Assembly: GCA_036501425.1 (NCBI GenBank) | Contig: DASYAI010000037.1 | Span: 1 to 64,000 of the forward strand | Direction: 5' to 3' | DNA from: DATKRB01 sp036501425 | GTDB lineage: Bacteria > Actinomycetota > Acidimicrobiia > Acidimicrobiales > RAAP-2 | DNA: 64,000 bases | In this document: piece by piece, positions 17,889 to 26,067 of the stretch | Position numbering within the stretch: position 1 is the stretch's first letter | Layout: every line of letters begins with the position of its first letter | Position numbers and translations under genes: made by a program | Notes under the pieces: model-generated | The model's input: the letters and a program-made list of their open reading frames with translations, nothing else | The model's database searches: none | What the model was told of the DNA's origin: nothing

Positions 17889-17931
17889 GGTGTTACCTGT
17901 CAAGAAACATCGTAGAAGAACAGGCAACACC
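17889..17931. promoter_or_regulatory. Long inverted repeat in the divergent control region (candidate operator)
   Basis: GGTGTTACCTGT (17889-17900) and ACAGGCAACACC (17920-17931) form an 11-of-12 inverted repeat with a 19-nt spacer, between the two divergent transcription units of the amine cluster. A third related half-site, ATCACCTGTTTC, lies at ~18037-18048. Together they look like binding sites for one regulator, plausibly the XRE-cupin protein at 12194-12931. Confidence 0.55.
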
Positions 17932-17942
17932 AAAGCTGCGGT

Positions 17943-17961
17943 CCAATGGCTGGCACATTGG
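17943..17961. promoter_or_regulatory. Second inverted repeat in the 17.8-18.1 kb control region
   Basis: Perfect CCAATG-7 nt-CATTGG. The surrounding 300-base divergent intergenic region (17801-18099) is clearly less GC-rich than its neighbours. It also holds a small palindrome CGTTG-A-CAACG at 18063-18073, just before the glutamine synthetase ribosome-binding site. No gene is seen in this gap. Confidence 0.4.
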
Positions 17962-18099
17962 ATTTCCGCGGTGTTTCGGGCCGCGAGCAGCGAATCTGTT
18001 AACAGTCACGCAACAGTTGGCAATGAGCTAGTAACCATCACCTGTTTCTCATAGGGCAACATCGTTGACAACGAGCGAGCGACAGAGGAGGTGGTCGTC

Positions 18100-19485
18100 T
18101 TGACCAGCACACTGGAGCGTGAGTCCGCCTCGATCACGAACGCGGCGGAGCTGACCGAGGCCACCAAGCGGGACGGCGTGGACTTCCTCTTCGCCATGTT
18201 CGTCGATCTGCACGGGAAGGCCTGCGCCAAGATGGTCCCGGTCTCCGCTATCGAAGGACTGCTCGCCGACGGCGCCGGCTTCGCCGGCTTCGCCGCGGGC
18301 CCGATGGGTCAGGTGCCGTCCTCACCGGACATCCTCGCCATGCCCGACCTGAGCTCGTACATGCCGGCGCCGTGGCAGCCGGGGCTCGGCATCATCCAGT
18401 GCGATCCCTATGTGCTGGGCGAGCCCTGGCCGTTCGCGCCACGGGTGATCCTGAGACGCCAGATCGAGCGTCTGGCCGACGCCGGCTATGCGCTGAATGT
18501 CGGGGCGGAAGCCGAGTACTTTCTCGTGCGCCGCACCCCGGAGGGTGGCATCACCGTGGCCGACCCCATGGACGCGGCGACGGCTCCGTGCTACGACGCC
18601 CGGGCGCTGACCCGCATGTTCGACCACCTGACCACGGTGTCCCGGCACATGAACGCGCTGGGGTGGGCCAACTACGCCAACGACCACGAGGATGCCAACG
18701 GGCAGTTCGAGCAGAACTTCCGCTTCGCCGACGCCCTGACCACCGCCGACCGGGTCATCGTCTTCCGTTACATGGTGCACAGCCTGGCGGCCCAGGCCGG
18801 GATGCTGGCCACCTTCATGCCCAAGCCCTTCACCAACCTGACCGGGAATGGGCTGCACATGCACCTCAGCCTGTGGGATGCCGAAGGGGGCGCCCTCTTC
18901 ATGGGCGAGGACGACCCCCGCGGGCTCGGCGTGTCGCCGCTCGGCTATTCCTTCATCGCCGGGCTGCTCGAGCACGCCGAGGCGCTGGCCGCCGTGGCCT
19001 GCCCGACCGTCAACTCCTACAAGCGCCTGGCCGCGCCGGCGCCCAACTCCGGCGCCGCCTGGTCGCCCACGTACGCCACCTACGGGGGCAACGACCGCAC
19101 CCACATGCTCCGGGTGCCGGACCCGGGGCGGGTGGAGGACCGGTGCATCGACGGATCGGCCAATCCGTACCTCGCCCTGAGCGCGCTGATCGCCGCGGGC
19201 ATGGACGGCATGGCCAAGGGCCTCGACCCGGGCGACCCGTGCGACCTCGATCTGCTGTCGCTGTCACCGCTCGAGGCGACCGAGCTCGGCCTGCGCTCCA
19301 TGCCCATGACCCTGTGGCACGCGCTGGACCACCTCGAAATCGACGAGGCGCTGCGCGACGGCCTGGGCAAGACGCCACAAGGCGACTACCTGGACTATTT
19401 CGTGAAGACCAAGCGCGACGAGGTACGGGCTTCTCACCGCGAGGTGACGCCTTGGGAGCTGGATCGCTACCTGCAGGCGTTCTGA
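18100..19485 (+). CDS. Glutamine synthetase-family protein (GlnT / gamma-glutamylmethylamide synthetase type)
   Basis: A 461-residue glutamine synthetase fold. Motifs: FMFVDLHGKACAKMVP-like N-domain (DFLFAMFVDLHGKACAK), AEAEYFLV, NGQFEQNF, GNGLHMHLSLWD and SYKRLAAPAPNSGAAWSPTY for ATP/glutamate, ending with ANPYLALSALIAAG. The AFAG-type N-domain (GFAGFAAGPMG) and its length match the GlnT/GmaS branch, which ligates amines such as methylamine to glutamate rather than making bulk glutamine. TTG at 18100 is preferred: GAGGAGG (18085-18091) lies 8 nt upstream, whereas the GTG at 18091 overlaps it. It is divergent from the split glutamate synthase operon. Confidence 0.85.
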   Translation: MTSTLERESASITNAAELTEATKRDGVDFLFAMFVDLHGKACAKMVPVSAIEGLLADGAGFAGFAAGPMGQVPSSPDILAMPDLSSYMPAPWQPGLGIIQCDPYVLGEPWPFAPRVILRRQIERLADAGYALNVGAEAEYFLVRRTPEGGITVADPMDAATAPCYDARALTRMFDHLTTVSRHMNALGWANYANDHEDANGQFEQNFRFADALTTADRVIVFRYMVHSLAAQAGMLATFMPKPFTNLTGNGLHMHLSLWDAEGGALFMGEDDPRGLGVSPLGYSFIAGLLEHAEALAAVACPTVNSYKRLAAPAPNSGAAWSPTYATYGGNDRTHMLRVPDPGRVEDRCIDGSANPYLALSALIAAGMDGMAKGLDPGDPCDLDLLSLSPLEATELGLRSMPMTLWHALDHLEIDEALRDGLGKTPQGDYLDYFVKTKRDEVRASHREVTPWELDRYLQAF

Positions 19486-19543
19486 CCCTCGACCACTCGA
19501 GCAAGCAGCCCCCAACCCTGCCAGATCCGGACGAGGAGACGAG

Positions 19544-21127
19544 ATGAGTGAACACGGCACCGTGACCAGCCCGCCCGAGGTCGCCACCTCTCTGAGCAGA
19601 GGGACGAACTGGTGGGGCGCCTTCGTGATCGGCCTGGCCGGCACCATCTTGGTGACCGGCATCGTCCCGTTCGCCGTCTCGTCCATGGGTGCGGCGGCCA
19701 TCCCGGCCATCGCGCTGGTGGTGATCATCGGCTTGGTGGTCTGCCTGTGCATGGGCGAGCTAGCCGCGCTCCTGCCCCACCGGACCGGCGGCATGCCGTC
19801 CTACGCCTACGAGAGCTTCGAACCCCTCGGGCACACGACGGCGAAACATATCGGCGGAATCTCGGGCTGGGGGTACTGGCTGGGGTGGTTTCCCGTCGCT
19901 CCCATCAACATGCTGCTGGCCGCCGGGTACATCGCCGTTCTCTTCCACGTGCCGCTCGGTCGCTCCTTCTCACCCCTGGGCACACTGGGCACACCGGTGT
20001 CCCTCGGCGTGCTCGCCATTACGTTCATCGGTCTGCTGGGGCTCTTTGCCCTGTGCTGGTTCGGTATCAAGCTGGGCGCCACGTTCGCCACCGTTCTGGG
20101 CGTGACCTCGATGGTGCCCCTGACCCTGTTGATCCTCCTGCCGATCTTCAAGCCTTCGAGCTTCCACTGGTCGAACATCTCGGGCTTCCACTACGCCGAT
20201 CCGAAGACGGCGGGCTTCATCTTCTTCATGAGCTGGATCTTCGTGATCTCCTGGAACGCCATCGCAATGGAGGCCGCGGCGTGCTACATCGGCGAGTGTC
20301 GCGATCCCGCCCGTGACGCCAAGATCGCGTTGACGGCCGAGGGCCTCTACGGAGTGTTCGTGTACATCGGCACGGCGATCGTCTTCGTGGGAATCCTCGG
20401 GGCCTCCCTCAAGACGGCGGATCCCCTCACGCTCTACACGAGCTTTTGCGACCACATCTTCGGCAACGCCGCCTGGGTGAAGTACGTCATCGGCATCCCG
20501 CTGATCTTCGCCCTGCTGCTCTCGGTGCTCAACGCCATCATGGGGGTGGCCCGGTCGCTCTTCCAGGCCTCCGAAGACCGCCTCCTGCCACGGTTCTTCG
20601 AGCACACGAACAAGCACCACGTGCCGGACCGGGCCATGGCCTTCAACGTGGTCTGCGCCCTGCTGGTCAGCCTGTTCGGCTCGCCGGTGCGGATCTACAT
20701 CTTCTCCAACGTTGGCTACATCGTGGCCGTTGCAGCGTCCATGTACGGGTACTTCCTCATCCGTCAGTTCCGACCCGAGCGTGTCAGCCCCTTCCGTATG
20801 CCGGGCTGGTTCCGCTGGGTGGCGCTCGCCATCGCACTCTTCCTCACCTTCGACTACTTCGTGGGCGGCTGGAACTCGCCGAACATCGTGGTGGGGCCCG
20901 GGCAGGGACACTTCTTGTACATCCTCGGTCTGGTGATCGTGGCGGCCTACGTCCCGCTCTACTGGTGGCGCAAGATGAGCGACAAGCGGCGGGGGGTCGA
21001 CACATCCCAGGCCATGCCCCTGGTGGTCGGGTCACCGGGCGGCATCGACCTCGATGACACGCCCGGCCCGACGGTGGTGCCCGAAGGGCTGCCGACGCTG
21101 TCGACCATGCAGGACACGGAGCTGTGA
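19544..21127 (+). CDS. APC-family amino acid/amine permease
   Basis: A 527-residue integral membrane protein with about twelve hydrophobic helices (e.g. FVIGLAGTILVTGIVPFAV, IPAIALVVIIGLVVCLCMG). The GELAALLPHRTGGMPSYAYE stretch is the APC-superfamily signature near TM2. The C-terminal ~50 residues are soluble. It follows the glutamine synthetase homologue on the same strand and should import its amine or amino acid substrate. ATG with GACGAGACGAG upstream. Confidence 0.88.
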   Translation: MSEHGTVTSPPEVATSLSRGTNWWGAFVIGLAGTILVTGIVPFAVSSMGAAAIPAIALVVIIGLVVCLCMGELAALLPHRTGGMPSYAYESFEPLGHTTAKHIGGISGWGYWLGWFPVAPINMLLAAGYIAVLFHVPLGRSFSPLGTLGTPVSLGVLAITFIGLLGLFALCWFGIKLGATFATVLGVTSMVPLTLLILLPIFKPSSFHWSNISGFHYADPKTAGFIFFMSWIFVISWNAIAMEAAACYIGECRDPARDAKIALTAEGLYGVFVYIGTAIVFVGILGASLKTADPLTLYTSFCDHIFGNAAWVKYVIGIPLIFALLLSVLNAIMGVARSLFQASEDRLLPRFFEHTNKHHVPDRAMAFNVVCALLVSLFGSPVRIYIFSNVGYIVAVAASMYGYFLIRQFRPERVSPFRMPGWFRWVALAIALFLTFDYFVGGWNSPNIVVGPGQGHFLYILGLVIVAAYVPLYWWRKMSDKRRGVDTSQAMPLVVGSPGGIDLDDTPGPTVVPEGLPTLSTMQDTEL

Positions 21128-21642
21128 CGATCGCCCCAACCGCGGCCGTCGGGACCGCCCACCCGATCCGGCGCAGGTTCGGGCGACGCAAATTCGACAA
21201 GCAGCCCGCGCAGCCGGCGGCCGTGCTCATCGCCGCCAACGGGGTGACCATCCCCGGGGCCGCCCTCCGCCTCGGGCTGCGCCTGAGCGCGGGACGGCCG
21301 GTGGCGGTGGTGAGCATCGCCCGCCTCTATGGGTCGAGCCTGGGCCTGCAGAACCCGGGCCTGATGCCGAGCCGCAAGGAGATGGCCGAGCAGCGCGACA
21401 TCGTCCAACGGGCCGTGGCCGCGCTCGAGAAGGGCGGGGTCGAGTCCTGGGGCCAGATCGCGGTGTCCCGGAAGCCGGCCAAGACCATTGCGGCGGCGGC
21501 CCAGGCCCGCTCGGTGGAGCACGTCATCGTCGTGCGGCCGGACCAGGCCGTGCGCTGGCGGCAGGTGGTGGAGGGGGACCTGGTCAAGGAGGTGGCCCGC
21601 AAGGTCGGCTCCGCCGTCGAAGTCGAGGGGGTCAGTCCCTGA
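21124..21642 (+). CDS. Usp-like small protein coupled to the permease
   Basis: A 172-residue protein with a basic N-terminal tail, then AAVLIAANGVTIPGAALRLGLRLSAGRPVAVVSI, a Usp/Rossmann-like beta-alpha unit, and a C-terminal HVIVVRPDQAVRW strand. It has a universal-stress-protein-like topology but lacks a clear ATP-binding glycine loop. Its GTG overlaps the permease TGA (GTGA), so translation is coupled; Usp-like partners of transporters are known elsewhere. It is probably a regulatory partner of the permease; this is inference. Confidence 0.6.
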   Translation: MTIAPTAAVGTAHPIRRRFGRRKFDKQPAQPAAVLIAANGVTIPGAALRLGLRLSAGRPVAVVSIARLYGSSLGLQNPGLMPSRKEMAEQRDIVQRAVAALEKGGVESWGQIAVSRKPAKTIAAAAQARSVEHVIVVRPDQAVRWRQVVEGDLVKEVARKVGSAVEVEGVSP

Positions 21643-21685
21643 GCGTCGTCACGCCCATCCGCCACGTCCAAGGAGAAGCACCGAT

Positions 21686-22141
21686 ATGTACCTCAGCATG
21701 CAGCGGGTCCGGTTCTCGAGCCCCGACGCATACGACAAGTTCCGCACCGTCTTCAGCGACGTGCGCCACCACCTCATGACCAAGCCCGGGTTCTTGCACC
21801 TGACGTGGTGGGAGCACCCCGACGAGCCCGGTTGGTACGTCGAGCTCTCCATGTGGTCGTCCAAGGAGGCGGTGAACGACTGGCACATGGACACTTACCA
21901 CAAGCACGCCAAGGAGTGGGCGGCCAACGGCGCCATCATGGAAGACATCATCACCAACTTCGAGCTCAACGGGACCAGGTTGCTGCGCATCTGCCCGACC
22001 TGCGGCACCCTGCAGGACAAGGAGTACGACCTGGCGTCGGAGCTCAAGGTGCTGGCCGAGCCTTGTCCCAAGTGTGGCTTCCACTTCCCGGTCGCCAAGG
22101 AGACGGCCAACAGCACCGCGGTGTTCAAGGACATCATCTGA
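21686..22141 (+). CDS. ABM-domain protein with C-terminal zinc ribbon
   Basis: A 151-residue protein. Residues 1-95 look like an antibiotic-biosynthesis-monooxygenase (dimeric alpha/beta ferredoxin-like) domain (MYLSMQRVRFSSPDAYDKF, GFLHLTWWEHPDEPGWY, MWSSKEAVNDWH). Residues ~100-135 carry two CxxC pairs (CPTCGTL and CPKCGFHF), a rubredoxin-like zinc or iron knuckle. AAGGAG precedes the ATG. It is the last gene of the plus-strand amine unit. The combination of the two modules is unusual; the function is unknown, possibly a small redox or flavin-linked partner of the oxidase. Confidence 0.65.
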   Translation: MYLSMQRVRFSSPDAYDKFRTVFSDVRHHLMTKPGFLHLTWWEHPDEPGWYVELSMWSSKEAVNDWHMDTYHKHAKEWAANGAIMEDIITNFELNGTRLLRICPTCGTLQDKEYDLASELKVLAEPCPKCGFHFPVAKETANSTAVFKDII

Positions 22142-22244
22142 GCGCCGACCAACGCCAAGCGGAGCTTCTCCCAGCTGGGGCTTTCGCCGCCCGCCGACTC
22201 CATCTGGCTCGAGGTCGAGGCGCCAGACAGCACATCCGCGGTCC

Positions 22245-23078
22245 CTACTGACGGTCCGGGAGCTGGCGGCCCAGCACCCAACCGATGGCGTCCAGCCCCT
22301 GGGCCACCGTCCAATGCCCGCCCCCCGGGTCCTTCAAGTTGGACCGACCTTCGCGGTCGAGAAGGTGCTGCAGTCGAGGCGGGAGCTTCCCTACCTTGAC
22401 CATGCCACCGGCGAAGAAGCGCTCCCGCAACCGCTGGTCGAGCAGGAAGAAACCGTCGGAGTGGTCGACGTCGTAGGTGTAGGGCTGGTGGGTTTCCCAG
22501 TCGATCCCCGGCGGCGACCCCTCGGGCACCGTCTGGTAGTAGACGCCGAAGTATCGCCACAACTGGGCGATGGTGGCGCCCGTCCCGGTCAGGAGCGGCC
22601 AGTCCGACCCCGTCCACCGGGCGTAGGCGGCCAGACGAGCCGGGGTGTCCCTGCCCGGGTCGACGGTGACCTCGATGAGAGCCACCTGATGCGCCAGCCC
22701 GTCTCTGGCGATCGACTTTGCCATCTCCAAGAGCGCTCCCGTCGTAATGGGGCACTCCTCTTGGCAGGAAGTGAGGAAGGGAGCCAACAGGACCACTTTG
22801 CCTCGGAACTGGTCGAGGGTGACCGTCCGGCCGTCTTGGTCTTGGAAGGCAAGATCGGTAATGGCGGCGGGGACCGTCCGGTGCTCGGTGACGCCGATGG
22901 AGGCGGGGGGCGCACTGGGCGTGGACGCGCCGGCGCCCCCTGCCTCGCCGACCAGGCCCAGGCCGAGGAGGACGAACGCCGAAAGCAGTGCCCGGGGGAC
23001 GACGTGCCGTCGGCCCCAGCGGGAGCGGGGACGATCGGCGAACCAGTGGAACGCGTTCGGGAACTCGGGGACGGTCAC
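22245..23078 (-). CDS. SCO1/SenC-family copper-chaperone-like protein
   Basis: A 277-residue thioredoxin-fold protein with an N-terminal membrane anchor (ALLSAFVLLGLGLVGEAG, residues ~30-48). The copper-binding CxxxC is in LTSCQEECPITTG (~113) and the distal His in YDVDHSDGFFLLD (~211), so the metal site is complete. Acts outside the membrane in cytochrome oxidase CuA assembly or thiol redox; no oxidase gene is near. GGAGG precedes the GTG. It is divergent from the MarR gene. Confidence 0.85.
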   Translation of the reverse strand: MTVPEFPNAFHWFADRPRSRWGRRHVVPRALLSAFVLLGLGLVGEAGGAGASTPSAPPASIGVTEHRTVPAAITDLAFQDQDGRTVTLDQFRGKVVLLAPFLTSCQEECPITTGALLEMAKSIARDGLAHQVALIEVTVDPGRDTPARLAAYARWTGSDWPLLTGTGATIAQLWRYFGVYYQTVPEGSPPGIDWETHQPYTYDVDHSDGFFLLDQRLRERFFAGGMVKVGKLPPRLQHLLDREGRSNLKDPGGGHWTVAQGLDAIGWVLGRQLPDRQ

Positions 23079-23148
23079 GGCGCCTCCGGCCGGCGAAGCG
23101 ACGGGCAGAACGGGGATTGGCAGCGGATGTCGTCAGTCTAGGTAATAA

Positions 23149-23165
23149 TTAGCTAGTGCAGCTAA
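23149..23165 (+). promoter_or_regulatory. MarR self-operator over a leaderless promoter/start
   Basis: TTAGCT-AGTGC-AGCTAA is a perfect inverted repeat that covers the GTG start of the marR gene (23156). AATAAT at 23144-23149 ends 6 nt before that GTG, so a bound repressor would cover both the start site and the first codon. The surrounding 77-base intergenic gap is AT-rich. Confidence 0.55.
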
Positions 23166-23644
23166 ATCCGCCCCGGACCGAAGCCGACCGGGACTCGACC
23201 GTCGACGCCGTGCTCACGGCCAGTCGGGTGTTCGTGGCCCTCGCCGCCCGATCGCTGGCCGAGGCAGGCGAGGAGGTGACGCTCACCCAGTACCGGTCGC
23301 TGGTCGTGCTGGCGTCCCGTGGCCCACAGGGCGTCAACGCCCTGGCCGAGGCGGTCGCGGTGACGCCGCCGACCGCCTCGCGCCTGGTGGAGCGGCTGGT
23401 TCGCAAGGGCCTGGTCCGCCGGCGGGCGGACCGCCACGACCGGCGGCAGGTCCGGATCACGTTGACCGAGGCCGGCCGTCACCTGGTGGACCTGGTGACT
23501 GAACGCCGGCGCCAGGAGATCGCCGCCCTCCTGACATCGATCCCCGCCGAAGTCCAACGGTCCATGGTCGCCGGCCTTCAGGGCCTGGCCGAAGCGGCCG
23601 GTGAGGTTCCCGAGCAGGACTGGAGCACCGGATGGGACCTCTGA
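23156..23644 (+). CDS. MarR-family transcriptional regulator
   Basis: A 162-residue winged-helix regulator: VTLTQYRSLVVLASRGPQGV, NALAEAVAVTPPTASRLVERL (recognition helix) and the wing LVRRRADRHDRRQVRITLTEAG, with a C-terminal dimerisation helix. It overlaps the chloride channel gene by 13 bases, so it probably controls its own operon with that channel. GTG start inferred from the -10 spacing; no ribosome-binding site. Confidence 0.88.
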   Translation: MQLNPPRTEADRDSTVDAVLTASRVFVALAARSLAEAGEEVTLTQYRSLVVLASRGPQGVNALAEAVAVTPPTASRLVERLVRKGLVRRRADRHDRRQVRITLTEAGRHLVDLVTERRRQEIAALLTSIPAEVQRSMVAGLQGLAEAAGEVPEQDWSTGWDL

Positions 23645-25614
23645 GCTCCGCCTCGAAGACGCTTGCCTCTAGCCGAGCGCGACTGCTCGGATGGCTACGG
23701 GGCTCGGTCTTCGGGCTCTTCTTTCTGGCGCTGCTCGTCGGTGTCGGCTCGGGTTTTGGCGCGATTGGATTTCGCTACCTGATCTACGGCGCGACGTGGC
23801 TGGCCACCGGGCACACCCAGTTCGGCCAGTTCGGCCGTGTCGGGAGCGATCACTTTCGGTGGCTGGGCATCGGTTTGTTCGTGGTGATCCCCGTCGTCGG
23901 GGGCCTCATCTACGGTCCGTTGATCTACCGGTACGCCCGCGAGGCCCGCGGTCATGGCGTTCCCGAGGTCATGATGGCCGTCGCCGAGAACGGTGGGCGC
24001 ATCAGGCCCCAGGTCAGCGCGGTCAAGGCTCTGGCTTCGGCGATCTGCATCGGCGTGGGGGGCTCTGTCGGACGGGAGGGCCCGATCGTCCAGATCGGCT
24101 CCTCGCTCGCCTCGAGCCTGGGGCAGTGGGTGCGCATGCCCGAGCATCGCCTGCGCATCCTGGTCGCCTGCGGGGCCGGGGGGGGCATCGCGGCCACTTT
24201 CAACGCGCCGATAACCGGCGTCTTCTTCGGCGTGGAGATCATTCTTCGAGCATTCTCGATCGAGGCCATCTTCACCGTGATGCTGTCGGCCATGGTCGCC
24301 GACTTGATCAGCCAGGTCATCTTGGGGAGTGGGAAGTTCTTCGGCGGGTTCCCTTCGGGCCTCGCCCTGCATCACGCCCAGAACTACCTGCTCATCGTGG
24401 TCCTGGCGGTGATTGCCGGACTCCTCGGCATTGGCTTCAAGAAGGTCCTCTATTGGATCGAGGATCTGTGCGACCGCCTCTGGGAGCCCAGGCCAGAATG
24501 GGCCCGTCCTGCGGTCGGCGGTGTCGCGCTCGGGCTCTTGTTGTTAGCCCTGCCGGAACTCTACGGGGTCGGCTATCCGGTCATGGACAAGGCATTGCAT
24601 GGCCACTACGGCTTGTGGTTTCTCATCCTTTTAGCGGTGACGAAGATGATTGCCACGAGTCTTACGATCGGCATCGGGGGATCGGGCGGCGTCTTTGCCC
24701 CGTCGCTGTTTATCGGCGCCACGTCGGGCATGGCTTTTGGCGTGACTGCCGACCATCTCTTCGGCGCCCGAGCGGGTGAGCCCGCGCTCTACGCCGTGGT
24801 CGCCATGGGGGCGGTCTTCGCCGCGGCGGCTCGGGCGCCGCTCACCTCTCTGGCCAGCGTGGTCGAGATGACGGGCGATTTCACACTCACCCTCCCGGTC
24901 ATGCTGGCGGTGGCCGTCGCCTCGTCTGTTTCACGTGTACTCAGCTACGGCACCATCTACACCACGAAGCTCCTCCGCCGGGGTATCGACATCGATCAGC
25001 CCACCCCGATGAACGCACTGGAGAGCCTGACCGTCGCCGACGTCATGGAGGAGTTCTCGAATCCACTTCCCGCCGACCCGCCTCGTGACGGATCGATGTC
25101 TGATGCATGGATCTCACAGGTCGGCTTGATGACCCATCGCGCTCAACCGCAGGCCGTCTTTGCCAACGAGAGCCTCGACCAGGCTTTGCGGCAGCTGGTC
25201 GCGTTCGGGCGCGACGGCTTGCCAGTCCTCTCTACCGACGGGGTGGAGGTGAGAGGCTGGATTACCAGTCAGCACGTTTTGGAGGGCCTCGCCCGTCGAA
25301 TCAACGCGGCAGAGTCTTCCATTCGAACACCTTTGGCGCCCGCGCCGAGTATCGCAACTGATAGGCCCCTTGGGAAGCAGATCGGACCAACGCTTGGTGG
25401 ATACCAAGTAACCGAGGTAACCCTCGGCGAGGGGTCCCCAGCCACCGGAAGACGTCTCGGTGATCTCGCATGGCCGGTGGGCGTTCAGCCCGTCTCGCTC
25501 CTTCGCGACCGCCGACTCTGCCCGCCAACGGCCCAGACAACCTTGCGTGTCGGCGACCGAATCAACGTACTCGTTGCGGCGCCCGAGGATCACGACGCGC
25601 CCGGACGACAATAG
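23632..25614 (+). CDS. ClC-family chloride channel/antiporter with C-terminal regulatory domains
   Basis: A 660-residue ClC protein. The selectivity segments are present: GSVGREGPIVQIGSS (GREGP), GGSGGVFAPSLFIGA (GxFxP) and GAVFAAAARAPLTSL, within ~10 hydrophobic helices up to residue ~440. The C-terminal part has a CBS-like segment (VFANESLDQALRQLVAFG, DGLPVLSTDGVEVRGWITS) and a final RCK/TrkA-C-like domain (VTLGEGSPATGRRLGDLAWP). The extra C-terminal domain suggests ligand gating. Translated from an ATG inside the MarR reading frame. Confidence 0.88.
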   Translation: MGPLSSASKTLASSRARLLGWLRGSVFGLFFLALLVGVGSGFGAIGFRYLIYGATWLATGHTQFGQFGRVGSDHFRWLGIGLFVVIPVVGGLIYGPLIYRYAREARGHGVPEVMMAVAENGGRIRPQVSAVKALASAICIGVGGSVGREGPIVQIGSSLASSLGQWVRMPEHRLRILVACGAGGGIAATFNAPITGVFFGVEIILRAFSIEAIFTVMLSAMVADLISQVILGSGKFFGGFPSGLALHHAQNYLLIVVLAVIAGLLGIGFKKVLYWIEDLCDRLWEPRPEWARPAVGGVALGLLLLALPELYGVGYPVMDKALHGHYGLWFLILLAVTKMIATSLTIGIGGSGGVFAPSLFIGATSGMAFGVTADHLFGARAGEPALYAVVAMGAVFAAAARAPLTSLASVVEMTGDFTLTLPVMLAVAVASSVSRVLSYGTIYTTKLLRRGIDIDQPTPMNALESLTVADVMEEFSNPLPADPPRDGSMSDAWISQVGLMTHRAQPQAVFANESLDQALRQLVAFGRDGLPVLSTDGVEVRGWITSQHVLEGLARRINAAESSIRTPLAPAPSIATDRPLGKQIGPTLGGYQVTEVTLGEGSPATGRRLGDLAWPVGVQPVSLLRDRRLCPPTAQTTLRVGDRINVLVAAPEDHDAPGRQ

Positions 25615-26067
25615 CGATCAGGCGCCGAAGGCGAGGTGAGTCTCCCGCAAGCCATCGATTCTTCCTGGTGCAGCAGCACAGGCCAGGACCATGTGGCTGC
25701 CTTACCTGCATCGCGGTGTTGGAGCACGCGGCGAGGACGGGGAACGTGGCCGAGACCTGCCGGGTCTTCGGCATCTCGAGGACCCGCTACCACGGCCAGC
25801 GGGAGCTGGACCAGCAACCCGACTGAGGAGGTAATCGGGCCCCGGGAGCGGGCGGGGAGGTACGCCACCGGGATCCCGGAGAGCGCGATGAGCCCGGTCG
25901 AGATCGTCAAGCAGACGACCGAGACGTAGAGCGACCCGACAGTCCGGTCTGGCCGAAACCCCGACCGTTCGAGCCGGCGAACCGGATGGCGAAGGCGCAA
26001 CACCGTCGCACTCGCCGGTCGCCCGCGACGTGCGGGACCTATCAGCGCCGCTTGGCGCGATGTGAGA
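25615..26067. other. Gap with decayed sequence between the ClC gene and nnaR
   Basis: No intact gene. The plus strand holds a transposase fragment (25713-25826). The minus strand at about 25800-26000 reads a hydrophobic stretch (SLYVSVVCLTISTGLIALSG) with no start or family match, perhaps a relic membrane segment. A small hairpin GCGCC-GCTT-GGCGC (26045-26058) follows the nnaR stop and may end that transcript. Confidence 0.4.
25713..25826 (+). pseudogene. Transposase N-terminal fragment (IS481/IS3-like helix-turn-helix)
   Basis: About 37 codons reading AVLEHAARTGNVAETCRVFG followed by ISRTRYHG, the HTH start of IS481-type transposases (normally ...ETCRVFGISRTRYYEW). The reading frame ends right after it and no DDE domain or terminal repeats are seen; this is a remnant. 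Confidence 0.5.
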
